This document shows positions 23,402-32,622 of a stretch of 64,000 bases of DNA, in pieces. The stretch covers positions 186,001-250,000 of the forward strand of contig JADKIU010000003.1 in assembly GCA_016722565.1 (NCBI GenBank). Direction: 5' to 3'. This DNA comes from Bacteroidota bacterium. GTDB lineage: Bacteria; Bacteroidota; Bacteroidia; 2-12-FULL-35-15. The notes under the pieces were generated by a model. That model had not been told where the DNA came from. It worked only from the letters and a program-made list of their open reading frames with translations, and did no database searches. Numbering within the stretch: position 1 is the first letter of the stretch; every line of letters starts with the position of its first letter. A program made the translations under genes and the position numbers.

Positions 23402-23469
23402 AGCAAATGGCTTTATTCGGGACTTCACAAACTAACAAAAAACAGGTAAACTACTATACTAACAAAGCA

Positions 23470-23898
23470 TTAAGCATTATGTTCAAAATGATCCGATTTT
23501 TTTTCATCAATCGCTTCCTCCGACCGTGCATCTCGGATATTCTTTTGAACAGCTACGGCTCCAAACATTGCCAAAATGAACGACATTCCATAAAATCCCT
23601 TTTCACTCAACAACAAGGAGGCATTCCACAAGCCGATAACCAACAGTAAGATGGCGAGCAACGTTGAGAACCAACTGATTCCATAATAGATTCCGGTAAC
23701 GGGGATGTTTTCCAGCTGATCACGAACGGCTTTTTGTAACGAAACAGCAGCGAATAATCCGAACATGAGTACCGTGAAGTAATACCCTTTTTCGTTTAAT
23801 TGCATTTGGGCGTTCCACAATCCGATGTTGTAACCGACTGCTCCGGTAATTAATGCAAGCCATGAGGCTGCAATAAAGGCATTTGATGGTTTTTTCAT
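23470..23898 (-). CDS. yiaA: YiaA/YiaB-family inner membrane protein
   Basis: 142 aa with four membrane helices arranged as two repeats of the YiaAB two-helix unit (GLWNAQMQLNEKGYYFTVLMFGLFAAVSLQK and GLWNASLLLSEKGFYGMSFILAMFGAVAVQK). A charged tail follows. The family's role is unknown. It converges with the ceramidase-like gene, leaving 68 nt between ends. Confidence 0.88.
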   Translation of the reverse strand: MKKPSNAFIAASWLALITGAVGYNIGLWNAQMQLNEKGYYFTVLMFGLFAAVSLQKAVRDQLENIPVTGIYYGISWFSTLLAILLLVIGLWNASLLLSEKGFYGMSFILAMFGAVAVQKNIRDARSEEAIDEKKSDHFEHNA

Positions 23899-24043
23899 AG
23901 TTATAGGTTTTGATGATGGGACAAAATTAGAGAAGGGATTGGAGGGGATTTTTGATAATTGTCAAAAAGCGAGGATGGAATCATACACATTTTGAGTAGA
24001 ACGATTAAATATCATTCTTTTCAGACAAAATCCGTTCACTGTA

Positions 24044-24200
24044 AAATAGCTTCTTTCTTTCTTTTGATTCTCCAAAAGAAAGAAACAAAGAAAAAGCGAC
24101 CACGAAAACCAACCTAAAGCTTTTGTTTTACACTCAAATCTCCTCGCTTGGAGGCCACAAAACTTTGGGTTCGCACTTTTCGTGGACGTCTCCCCGCTGC
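24044..24200. repeat. Two adjacent inverted repeats (non-coding element)
   Basis: First, TTTCTTTCTTTTG and CAAAAGAAAGAAA form a perfect 13-bp stem around ATTCTC (about 24053-24084). Second, ACCACGAAAA (24099) pairs with TTTTCGTGG (24177), with inner pairing of CCTAAAGCTTTTGT to ACAAAACTTTGGG and a CTCC/GGAG tip. The rest of 23899-24261 has no gene. The element sits between the yiaA promoter and the end of the Crp-type gene. Confidence 0.65.
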
Positions 24201-24261
24201 TCCGAAATACAATTTTTAGATAAATAAGAACAGCCTCAATTTTGAAGAAAAACGTGCATCA

Positions 24262-24822
24262 CTATACTTCTGCTCTAATCCGACTCAATGTTTCTTGTGT
24301 GATTCCGAGATAGGAAGCAATTTGTCCTAAGGATGTTCTTTGTAATAAGGAAGGTTTTGATAAGAGAAAATTTTGATAACGCTCTTTGGCGGTTTTAAAT
24401 TGAAGACTCAACAAACGCTCTTCTAATTTGATATAGTAATTTTCTGTAATGATTCTACCCAATCGTTCTGTTTCCGGAAATTGAATATACAACTGTTGTA
24501 ACGCAGAAAAGGAAACTTGTGTTAATACGGAATCTTCCAAAGCTTCAATTGTTTCAAATGAAGGTTGTTTGGAAACAAAAGCATAAAAACAGGTTGCAAA
24601 TTCGCCTTCCTGTGCAAACCAATTCGTAATTTCTTTCCCATCATCCAAATAAAATCCACGTAACAACCCTTTTTCCACAAAATATAAATCATTGCAACGG
24701 CTATCAATTTCAACAATGGTATTGTTTTTTGAAACATGAATCTGCTTGGTGAGCTGACTCAATTCCTTTTCAAGCGACTTTGAAACGGATAATACAGAGG
24801 ATAAATGAGAGAGGAATGTCAT
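24262..24822 (-). CDS. Crp/Fnr-family transcriptional regulator
   Basis: 186 aa with a cyclic-nucleotide-binding-like beta-roll (about 25-125, including CNDLYFVEKGLLRGFYLDDGKEITNWF) and a short C-terminal helix-turn-helix (TSLGQIASYLGITQETLSRIR). The cNMP phosphate cassette is not conserved, as in most Bacteroidota members, so the effector is unknown. It is divergent from the helicase gene. Confidence 0.87.
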   Translation of the reverse strand: MTFLSHLSSVLSVSKSLEKELSQLTKQIHVSKNNTIVEIDSRCNDLYFVEKGLLRGFYLDDGKEITNWFAQEGEFATCFYAFVSKQPSFETIEALEDSVLTQVSFSALQQLYIQFPETERLGRIITENYYIKLEERLLSLQFKTAKERYQNFLLSKPSLLQRTSLGQIASYLGITQETLSRIRAEV

Positions 24823-25058
24823 GTAACAAAGCTAAATAAAAATCACTAGCTTTAACTTATCTAATGCATTGAAAATTAAAAATGACACCAATGTATCAAC
24901 AGGAAAAATAGTGATTAACTGATTCGTATTTGTTAAAACTTAGCATAAAAGAATACATAAATGGCAAGAACGATTTTTATGAGAATAAATTGCTTTATCA
25001 ATAATTTGCCTTGTATAATTTTTAGCACTAATTTCGAAGGATAATTTATATAACCTTT

Positions 25059-27320
25059 ATGACAGAGATTCGTGCGGAAAATTCAGTTGCAGCCATTGCC
25101 TCCAAATTCATCAACAACACCAATAAGAATGTTTTTTTAACCGGGAAAGCCGGCACCGGGAAAACCACCTTTTTAAAACACATCATCAAACACACCTATA
25201 AAAACGCAGTGATTGTTGCACCAACAGGGATTGCCGCAATCAATGCTGGTGGCGTAACCATCCACTCTCTTTTCCAATTGCCTTTTGGGGCATTTGTTCC
25301 GGTTCGCGATACCACCATCGAATTTAATGAACATATAAAAATAAATACCCCCAACACCCTATTCAAAGGATTTCAACTCAATGCCAGCAAACGAAAACTA
25401 CTTCAAGAATTAGAACTACTGATTATTGATGAAGTAAGTATGCTGCGCTCCGATTTACTTGATGCTATTGATACCGTTCTCAAAAGTGTAAGAAGAAAAA
25501 ATCAATTACCATTCGGTGGTGTTCAAGTTTTATTCATCGGTGATTTATTACAATTACCTCCGGTAGTAAAAGAAGACGAATGGAGATACTTAAAGTCACA
25601 CTATAAAAGCGCGTTTTTCTTTGATGCAAAAGTGTTACAAGAAAACAAACCCTTATACATCGAATTGGATAAAATATATCGTCAGGCTGACAATACATTT
25701 ATTTCTATCCTCAATAATTTAAGAAGCAATCAAGTTACCACAAGTGATATTGAAACACTCAACTCCTACTACAAACCGAATTTCAGTCCGAGCGTAACCG
25801 ACAACTACATTCACCTGACCACCCATAACAACAAAGCAGATAGCTTGAATCGCGAATCCTTACAAAAACTGGGAGGCAAATCCTATTTTTTCAAAGCAGA
25901 GATTACAGGTGATTTCAATGAATACTCCTACCCTGTTGAAGAAAACATGGAATTAAAAAAAGGAGCTCAGATTATGTTTATTAAAAATGACCCAACCGGA
26001 GCCCAACGTTTTTTTAATGGGAAAATCGGCATCATTTCAAACATCAGCGAAAAGCATATTGAGGTGAGTTTCAGCGACAACAGCAAACCGGTGAACATCG
26101 AAAAATACGAATGGCAAAATATCAAATATGCCATCAACGAAGCGACCAATGAAATTGAAGAGAAAATTAACGGCACCTTCACGCATTACCCAATTAAATT
26201 AGCCTGGGCAATCACCGTGCACAAAAGCCAAGGACTTACCTTTTCAAAAGCCATTATTGATATTGGTCAAGCATTTGCACCGGGACAAGTTTATGTTGCG
26301 CTTTCGCGATTAACTAGTTTAAATGGGCTTGTGCTATCATCACCCATCAACACCAATAGCTTAAACATTGATGCCAACATCACTGCTTATTCCAATTCAA
26401 AAGAAAGCGATGAAACATTAACGAATTTATTTGAATCCGAATCGTTTTTGTTTTTTCAAAATTACATTGTACAGTGTTTTAATTTTGCGACTTTAAATCA
26501 TGCCTTAACCACGCATATTGAAAGCTATCAAAAAGACGAACAAAAATCTGCGAAGCAAAAACATTTCAATTGGGCATTTGAACTAAAAAAAGAAGTGGAT
26601 GTAGCCAAATCCGTCTCCGATAAATTTCTGAATCAACTCAAACAGATTTTTCATTCCAAACAACCTGATTATAAAGCGCAACTCCAAACACGAGTTGAAG
26701 CGGCTAAAAATCATTTCAGTCCGATTTTAAAACAATTCTCAAAAACAGTCCTCAAGCAAATAGAAGTATTAAAAGATGAGAAGAAAGTAAAAACCTATTT
26801 GGAAGAGCTTGCTGAGCTGGATGCTATGTTTTTCAAACAAGTCCAACTGATCAATAAGGCAGATGCAATGGTAAAAACAGCCACTGAGAATTCTGAATTT
26901 TCAAAAGATAAAATCAATACTGCCGAAGAAAACAAAGAACGCATTGCCGAGTTAAGTGCTATTGGTCCGATAAAAGGCAATAAGAAAGAACGAAAAAAGA
27001 AGGACACCGAGAAAAAAGAAAAAGTAGATACAAAGAAAGTTTCCTTTGATTTATATAAATCAGGGAAGACGATTGATGAAATTGCTGCAGAACGCAAAAT
27101 GGTTCCCATGACCATCGAAGGACATTTGGCACATTATGCGGGACTCGGACTCATTGATGTGAAATTATTTGTGGAAGAAGAAAAAATGAAAAACATCATC
27201 ACGGTTTCCAAAACCTTAGATACAACGTTGTTTGGTCCCATCAAACAATCATTAGGTGATGACTACTCCTATTCTGAAATTCGCTTTGCAATGGCGTGGT
27301 ATCAGAATTCGAAGAAGTGA
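25059..27320 (+). CDS. Pif1/RecD-like helicase with C-terminal helix-turn-helix
   Basis: 753 aa. Walker A is GKAGTGKTTFL (29-39), Walker B LLIIDEVSMLRSD near 125, then GGVQVLFIGDLLQLPPV, and the late motif WAITVHKSQGLTFSKAIIDIG with YVALSRLTSLNGL, all diagnostic of superfamily 1B Pif1-like 5'-3' DNA helicases. A lysine-rich linker leads to a C-terminal HTH_40-type module (SFDLYKSGKTIDEIAAERKMVPMTIEGHL, ~665-700), as found at the end of some RecQ proteins. Likely roles are replication through structured DNA and recombination. Confidence 0.9.
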   Translation: MTEIRAENSVAAIASKFINNTNKNVFLTGKAGTGKTTFLKHIIKHTYKNAVIVAPTGIAAINAGGVTIHSLFQLPFGAFVPVRDTTIEFNEHIKINTPNTLFKGFQLNASKRKLLQELELLIIDEVSMLRSDLLDAIDTVLKSVRRKNQLPFGGVQVLFIGDLLQLPPVVKEDEWRYLKSHYKSAFFFDAKVLQENKPLYIELDKIYRQADNTFISILNNLRSNQVTTSDIETLNSYYKPNFSPSVTDNYIHLTTHNNKADSLNRESLQKLGGKSYFFKAEITGDFNEYSYPVEENMELKKGAQIMFIKNDPTGAQRFFNGKIGIISNISEKHIEVSFSDNSKPVNIEKYEWQNIKYAINEATNEIEEKINGTFTHYPIKLAWAITVHKSQGLTFSKAIIDIGQAFAPGQVYVALSRLTSLNGLVLSSPINTNSLNIDANITAYSNSKESDETLTNLFESESFLFFQNYIVQCFNFATLNHALTTHIESYQKDEQKSAKQKHFNWAFELKKEVDVAKSVSDKFLNQLKQIFHSKQPDYKAQLQTRVEAAKNHFSPILKQFSKTVLKQIEVLKDEKKVKTYLEELAELDAMFFKQVQLINKADAMVKTATENSEFSKDKINTAEENKERIAELSAIGPIKGNKKERKKKDTEKKEKVDTKKVSFDLYKSGKTIDEIAAERKMVPMTIEGHLAHYAGLGLIDVKLFVEEEKMKNIITVSKTLDTTLFGPIKQSLGDDYSYSEIRFAMAWYQNSKK

Positions 27321-27449
27321 AATCTCGCAAAAACATCATTACAAGGCGTCATTGCGAGGAACGAAGCAATCAGGAGACGCGCTAAAAGAGCTCAACTGGT
27401 TCTCGATACATTTCTTTCGCTGCCGCTCCAGAAACACTCGAACTGACAG
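27321..27449. repeat. Dispersed repeats ahead of the POT transporter
   Basis: 27350-27372 reads CATTGCGAGGAACGAAGCAATC, a sequence common between genes in this phylum. 27400-27449 is a 50-bp unit repeated with few changes at 39831-39880 (see that entry). A TATATTTG box at 27471-27478 follows and may serve the transporter gene. Confidence 0.7.
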
Positions 27450-27500
27450 AAAATTTCTCATTTTTTTCCTTATATTTGAAAAAGAACTAAAATCATTGTT

Positions 27501-29153
27501 ATGGCGGAAAGAATTCACCCAAAAGGATTACCATTTTTATTTTTTGCAGAAATGTGGGAACGATTCGGTTATTATTTAATGATCGGAATTTTTACACTTT
27601 ATTTAAAAGATACGGTAGATGGTTTCAGCATGACAGAAGCGGAAGCCTCTGATTTATATGGAACATTCATCGCCTTTGTGTTTTTAACTCCTTTTGTAGG
27701 TGGCTTGTTGGCTGATAGAGTTCTTGGTTATCGTAAATCCATTACCATTGGCGGACTCATGATGGGTGCAGGATATTGTTTGATGTCCATTCACAATTTA
27801 CCAATGCTCTACATTTCCATGCTATTGGTCATTTTAGGAAATGGTTTTTTCAAACCTAACATCTCTACGCTTTTAGGAAATCTATACAATGAACCTAAAT
27901 ACAAAGCAAAAAAAGATGCCGGCTATAGCATCTTTTACATGGGAATCAATATTGGTGCCTTTGTTTGTAATTTTTTTGGTGCAGCATTATACAATATGCT
28001 TGGCTGGGGTGCTGCATTTATTGCTGCCGGTGTAGGAATGTTTATTGGGATTATTATTTTTTGGATCGGTACAAAACATTACAAGCATGTGGATGTAATT
28101 AAACCGGTGCAAAAAGGAGATATGCCATTGGGTAGAATTTTCGGGGTTATCCTTTTACCATCCATTGTGTTTGGATTCATTGGCTATTTTTTAAATGGAA
28201 TAACATCGCCCACCAATCCTGGCGGAAACTTTGTTGGTTCCGATACCACCGATGCCTTTCTATTAGGTTGTATTCCAATTGTATTTTTTTACGGACGATT
28301 GTGGTACAAATCCCCGGCATATGAAAAACGACCAATTGCTGCGATGTTAGCAATTTTTGCGGTTGTAATTGCTTTTTGGGCAGTGTTCAAACAAAACGGA
28401 TCAACACTCAATACCTGGGCTGATCGATACACCGACAGAGAAATTCCAGCTTCTATGGTTCCTGCATTGGGAGCACTTGAACTTGTTGCAACAGTTAAAT
28501 ACGAAAAGGCAGAACGCGTGGTGATGGACAATCAATTTCGTGTGGCGGATAAATCCAAAACCGAAATCGCTTATCCACCCTATTTCAAAAATATGAAACC
28601 GGAAAACCTTCCTGCAGAAGGTGCGGAAGTAAAATTATTTAACACGAATTTATTTCAATCCGTTAACCCATTTTGGGTAATTGCATTAACACCATTGGTT
28701 TTGGCCTTTTTTGCTTTTCTGCGAAGAAATGGGAAAGAACCGAGCACACCAGCAAAAATCGCTTACGGATTAGTAATATCTGCTCTTTCAACCTTAGTGA
28801 TGTATGCCGGAGTTATCGCCAGTGAAAATGGAGAAATTAAATCTTCCGCTTGGTGGTTTATTTCTTCCTATGGAGTAATTACCATCGGTGAATTATTTTT
28901 AAGTCCAATGGGATTATCACTTGTTTCAAAATTAAGTCCGCCTCGCCTCACCGCTTTAATGATGGGTGGATGGTTTTTGTCGACCTCCATCGGAAATAAA
29001 TTATCCGGGGTATTGAGCAGTTTATGGGATGGTTATGAAAACAAAGCCAATTTCTTTATTGTTAACTTTTGTTTATTAGGCGCTGCGGCATTATTGTTGT
29101 TCTTAATGTTAAAATGGTTAAACAAAATCTTTAAAGAACACAATGTTGGATAG
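27501..29153 (+). CDS. POT-family proton-dependent peptide transporter
   Basis: 550 aa with about 12 to 14 membrane helices. The N-terminal FAEMWERFGYYLMIGIFTLYL contains the ExxERFxYY motif of proton-oligopeptide transporters, and NPKYKAKKDAGYSIFYMGINIGAF is the family's second signature region. A large loop (about 300-380) with periplasmic character is typical of Bacteroidota members. It imports di- or tripeptides with protons. Confidence 0.92.
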   Translation: MAERIHPKGLPFLFFAEMWERFGYYLMIGIFTLYLKDTVDGFSMTEAEASDLYGTFIAFVFLTPFVGGLLADRVLGYRKSITIGGLMMGAGYCLMSIHNLPMLYISMLLVILGNGFFKPNISTLLGNLYNEPKYKAKKDAGYSIFYMGINIGAFVCNFFGAALYNMLGWGAAFIAAGVGMFIGIIIFWIGTKHYKHVDVIKPVQKGDMPLGRIFGVILLPSIVFGFIGYFLNGITSPTNPGGNFVGSDTTDAFLLGCIPIVFFYGRLWYKSPAYEKRPIAAMLAIFAVVIAFWAVFKQNGSTLNTWADRYTDREIPASMVPALGALELVATVKYEKAERVVMDNQFRVADKSKTEIAYPPYFKNMKPENLPAEGAEVKLFNTNLFQSVNPFWVIALTPLVLAFFAFLRRNGKEPSTPAKIAYGLVISALSTLVMYAGVIASENGEIKSSAWWFISSYGVITIGELFLSPMGLSLVSKLSPPRLTALMMGGWFLSTSIGNKLSGVLSSLWDGYENKANFFIVNFCLLGAAALLLFLMLKWLNKIFKEHNVG

Positions 29154-29251
29154 CTGAAAGGCGATAGGCAATAAATAAATAAAATAATAAGCGAAGCTTA
29201 TAATTCATAAAAAAATCATAAAAAACACTACTAAAAAAATCATTTTTTATC

Positions 29252-30409
29252 ATGAAAATCATAAAAAATCTGCGTTCCCATTGTGTTTCAACTAGCCACC
29301 TAAGCATAAATCAACTACTTTTCATATTTCTTTTTATCGGCTTCTCAGCCACCGCTTCTGCACAAGAAGAAGTGAAAGCCACTGTTGATACAAATGATGC
29401 GACTGGATTACTCATCAAAGCTGGTAATTTCAAATGCGACTCCGCAGAAGCTAATTTTAAAAAAAATAATCCGAAAGTGGCCAACAAATTTTACTCCGAG
29501 GCGATTAAAGATTATAAAAAAGCGGTTAAGCTGAGTCCAACCTCTGCCGAAGCAAATTATCGACTGGCTTTAGCACAAACAAAAACAAAGGAATACAAAG
29601 CAGCCATTCTCAATTTCGACAAAGCACTCTTAGCCGATCCAGAACGGGGAGATTTTTTTCGTGAACGCGGTGTGGCTCAAATGGGTTTAGGAGTTGACTC
29701 CATAGCAATAAAGGATTTTAACAAAGCGATTGATAAAAACTATGACGATTACCAAGCTTATTATTATCGTGCGATGATAAAATACAAAGGTAAAAATCCA
29801 CAAAATGCATTAGAGGATTTAACCCATGCGATTGAGTCAAAGCCCAATTATAAAGAAGCTTACCTTAGAAGAGGAAAAATATATTTGGAGCGTGTAAAAG
29901 ACTATGTATTGGCATTAAATGACTTCAACAAATACATCGAATTGGATCCGGATAACATGGAAGCCTATTTGTTAAGAGGTAAAACCAACTACTACGGTGG
30001 TGCCTATAAAAGTGCTGAAAAAGATTTGTCCAGATACATTGATATGGAACCAAACAATGTTGATGCCTTAATAACAAGAGCAACTGCCCGAATTAACTTA
30101 GCAAATTATTCCGGTGCCGTACGTGATTTGGATGATGCACTAAAAATTGATCCCAAGAATGTGATTGCACTCATGAACAGAGGCACCGCAAAAGGTGCGA
30201 TGAAAAATTATACAGGAGCGCTAGAGGATTTGGACATGGCGATTAAACTAAAATTCGACTATTCTTCTGCGTATATCAATCGCGCTTTGGTAAAATATTC
30301 GAACCATGATAAAAAAGGAGCTTGTAAAGATTTGGAAAAAGCGGATTCGTTAAACAACGAAAAAGCGGCAGACTTGCTGGAGCAGTATTGTAATGATGGG
30401 AGGAAATAA
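29252..30409 (+). CDS. Secreted TPR protein
   Basis: 385 aa with a signal peptide (cleavage near ...ATASAQ, after an N-terminal extension of about 20 residues) and about eight tandem TPRs covering 60-370, each with the GxAxxDxxxAIxLxP pattern. No catalytic domain is present. It is a probable protein-interaction scaffold in the periplasm. It converges with the metallophosphoesterase gene across a repeat. Confidence 0.85.
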   Translation: MKIIKNLRSHCVSTSHLSINQLLFIFLFIGFSATASAQEEVKATVDTNDATGLLIKAGNFKCDSAEANFKKNNPKVANKFYSEAIKDYKKAVKLSPTSAEANYRLALAQTKTKEYKAAILNFDKALLADPERGDFFRERGVAQMGLGVDSIAIKDFNKAIDKNYDDYQAYYYRAMIKYKGKNPQNALEDLTHAIESKPNYKEAYLRRGKIYLERVKDYVLALNDFNKYIELDPDNMEAYLLRGKTNYYGGAYKSAEKDLSRYIDMEPNNVDALITRATARINLANYSGAVRDLDDALKIDPKNVIALMNRGTAKGAMKNYTGALEDLDMAIKLKFDYSSAYINRALVKYSNHDKKGACKDLEKADSLNNEKAADLLEQYCNDGRK

Positions 30410-30412
30410 ATT

Positions 30413-30512
30413 GATGGAAGATGGGAGATGGTAGATGGAAGATGGAAGATGGAAGACGGAAGACGGGAGATGAAATAAACTAGAAATTTTACATTTTACA
30501 TTTTACATTTCC
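30413..30512. repeat. Composite GATGGAA / ACATTTT repeat, second copy
   Basis: 30413-30472 is made of GATGGAAGATGG units (some GACGGAA). After a spacer, 30488-30509 has three ACATTTT units. It shares the two-part layout with 19681-19815, also in a gap between convergent genes. Confidence 0.7.
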
Positions 30513-30514
30513 CA

Positions 30515-31567
30515 CTAATACCCTTCTAAAATCAATGGGTTCTCCCCTACACGATAAATGGTCGTGGAAACGTATTTCCCATCAACATATTCCAACTTTA
30601 TAAACCCGGTTGTTTGATCGTCTTGAAAAACAGAATTAAACTTTTTTCGTTTCATCAAATGTGAACGTTTACTTCCTGATCCACTGATAACATAGCGATT
30701 CCCATTTTCCTTAAAGCATTGTAAATTGTGCTCGTGTCCACTCGCATACACAATGTTCTTGTGTTTATTTAAATATTGAAACATGTTTTTTCGCATCTTC
30801 CGGTAACGAGGTTGCGCCATGTCCTGAGAATACAAGCGGTTGATTCCTAACAAGCCAAACAGCTGAAAAGGCGTACAATTGATTAAAAAACGAAAAGGTT
30901 GTTTTGCTTTTGCATGCTGTCCGTTTGAATACAACGGATGATGCGCTGCAATGATAACATGTTCATTCTTCATGGATGCGTAAGCCAACAAACTATCCAA
31001 ACGTTGATAAAAAATCTTTTTTGTTTCCTTTTTTGAACCAATCGAATTCTTTTTATAAAAATGCAAGAACCATTGTGTATCAATAATAATTAACCGCAAT
31101 TGATCACTCAGCATAACTGTTTCCGGACCGGGCAAACCATCCTGAGGTAGAAATGTTGTTTGACTTTTATTGGCAACAGAAGAATTTTTCTTTAAATAAT
31201 CCTCAACATAGAACTCTTGGTCTTTCAAAATTTGCAAGCCATTTCGTTTTTGAGCTTCCCAATCGTGGTTACCGGGAATAAAATAAACTTTTCCTTTATA
31301 CTCTTTTAAAATTTGCAATTGAGCTTCCAAATGCAATACAGATTCTTTGCTATTCTTTTTTAATCCGTTTGGATAAACATTATCACCTAAAAATACAACA
31401 GCACTGTTCGGATGAGCCAATAGCTCTTCTTTTAATAGTAACAATGCCTTACCAGGAATGGTGTCTTCACCGGCATCACCTACTAAATAAACTTTGTAGG
31501 GAGTCACATCTTGAGCAAAAGACTCACAAAAAAACAGAAGAAAAATGTATTTTATATAATATTTCAT
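30515..31567 (-). CDS. Secreted calcineurin-like metallophosphoesterase
   Basis: 350 aa with a signal peptide (MKYYIKYIFLLFFCESFAQ). All metal-site motifs are present: LVGDAGED, FLGDNVYP, IPGNHDWE, AAHHPLYSNGQH and ASGHEHNLQ, the layout of purple/tartrate-resistant acid-phosphatase-like enzymes. It is probably a periplasmic phosphomonoesterase or phosphodiesterase. The substrate cannot be told from the sequence. Confidence 0.88.
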   Translation of the reverse strand: MKYYIKYIFLLFFCESFAQDVTPYKVYLVGDAGEDTIPGKALLLLKEELLAHPNSAVVFLGDNVYPNGLKKNSKESVLHLEAQLQILKEYKGKVYFIPGNHDWEAQKRNGLQILKDQEFYVEDYLKKNSSVANKSQTTFLPQDGLPGPETVMLSDQLRLIIIDTQWFLHFYKKNSIGSKKETKKIFYQRLDSLLAYASMKNEHVIIAAHHPLYSNGQHAKAKQPFRFLINCTPFQLFGLLGINRLYSQDMAQPRYRKMRKNMFQYLNKHKNIVYASGHEHNLQCFKENGNRYVISGSGSKRSHLMKRKKFNSVFQDDQTTGFIKLEYVDGKYVSTTIYRVGENPLILEGY

Positions 31568-31830
31568 ACGATGTCGTCCCTACGGGACTTTTGCATGGTT
31601 AACAATTTTGGTGCTACCTGGATTCAATCCCTACGGGATTATCATTTTTCAACAATTCTGTACACAAACTATTTTTATTAATGTTACCTGGACTCAATCC
31701 CTACGGGATTATCATTTTTCAACAATTCTGTACTTAACCTGTTTTTTCTAAATGTCCCAGAGGGACAAAATATCGATAAACTACACCACCAAACAACGTT
31801 TAAGTCCCGTAGGGACGATATATTTCCGAT
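31568..31830. repeat. Cluster of CCCTACGGGA-type repeats
   Basis: Two ~48-bp direct copies run from ACCTGGATTCAATCCCTACG at 31616 and ACCTGGACTCAATCCCTACG at 31684, each ending in CAACAATTCTGTAC. Further single TCCCTACGGGA or TCCCGTAGGGA palindromes lie at 31574 and 31804, and a TCCCAGAGGGA variant at 31756. The stretch is non-coding and seems to be an array of a small palindromic repeat. Confidence 0.75.
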
Positions 31831-31838
31831 TCAAGCAG

Positions 31839-32135
31839 CTATAATACCATTTTTATAAAATAGCTAATCAATACAATCGCAACAGTTGAAATAAATGAGT
31901 ATTTAATTATTGTAGCCCCATTTTTAAATTTAAAAATTAAATGGAGCATCGTAAACAACAATGTAAAGATAGTTGGTAAAAGAGCAGGATACAATTGAAA
32001 ACTCTCCACAAAATTACCTTTCAACAATTCAATAACAGAACGTTGCATCCCACAACCGGGGCAATCCACACCGGCAATTGCCTTGTAGGGGCAAGTCATA
32101 AAATGATTTTCGAGCCAATGAATAATGGATTGCAT
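31839..32135 (-). CDS. DUF2752 membrane protein
   Basis: 98 aa with the DUF2752 signature CPGCGMQRSVIELLKGN (24-40) and two following hydrophobic helices. The family is small, membrane-bound and of unknown function. The two cysteines of CPGC may bind metal. It lies downstream of the DUF4190-like gene with a terminator between. Confidence 0.88.
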   Translation of the reverse strand: MQSIIHWLENHFMTCPYKAIAGVDCPGCGMQRSVIELLKGNFVESFQLYPALLPTIFTLLFTMLHLIFKFKNGATIIKYSFISTVAIVLISYFIKMVL

Positions 32136-32147
32136 CTTTTTAAAATA

Positions 32148-32179
32148 AAAAAGTCTCCCGAAATTTCGGAAGACTTTTT
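32148..32179. terminator. Bidirectional-looking terminator
   Basis: AGTCT-CCCGAAA/TTTCGG-AAGACT, flanked by A5 on the left and T5 on the right, forms a long stem. It is placed to end the leftward DUF4190-like transcript (stop at 32196). Confidence 0.8.
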
Positions 32180-32195
32180 ATGAGAGATTGAAGAA

Positions 32196-32567
32196 TTATC
32201 TAAATGTTTCCCAAGGCAATCCGGAGATAACGCTACCGATGATCGCAATGTAAACAATGAAGAAAATTAAATAACATGCAGATAAGCACAATCCAATGAT
32301 GGCACAAACTCTACCGGCCTTCATATTTTTAAAAGACGCTTCGGTATACATTCCCGGATTCGTTTCGTATAATTTCTTTGCTTTACCAGATAAAACGAGT
32401 GCAATGATACCTAGAATTAATCCAATGATACCATAACAAAAACAACCAACAATAGAAATGATTCCTAAAACCAAAACTGCTGTTGAGTTCGGTAATTGTT
32501 GTTGTCCGAATTGTTGACTAAATTGTTGATTTACGCTTTCTTGGTTGGGTGTAGCTTGATTTTCCAT
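32196..32567 (-). CDS. DUF4190-like small membrane protein
   Basis: 123 aa with a Gln-rich N-terminus (about 1-28, NQESVNQQFSQQFGQQQ) and two hydrophobic pairs: AVLVLGIISIVGCFCYGIIGLILGIIALVL and a second pair after KAGRVCAIIGLCLSACYLIFF. This is the DUF4190/CCC-motif type. Function unknown. Confidence 0.8.
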   Translation of the reverse strand: MENQATPNQESVNQQFSQQFGQQQLPNSTAVLVLGIISIVGCFCYGIIGLILGIIALVLSGKAKKLYETNPGMYTEASFKNMKAGRVCAIIGLCLSACYLIFFIVYIAIIGSVISGLPWETFR

Positions 32568-32622
32568 AGTTGTTTTTTAAATTATCAATCGAAAATAGTA
32601 AAGAATTCGGAGATGGGCAAAA

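Noticed and set aside
23407..23649. 80-codon plus-strand frame
   Set aside because: Mostly antisense to yiaA, which has clear repeats and membrane helices.
31568..31830. CRISPR array
   Set aside because: Only two 48-bp copies, with unlike spacing to the other palindromes, and no cas genes in the window.
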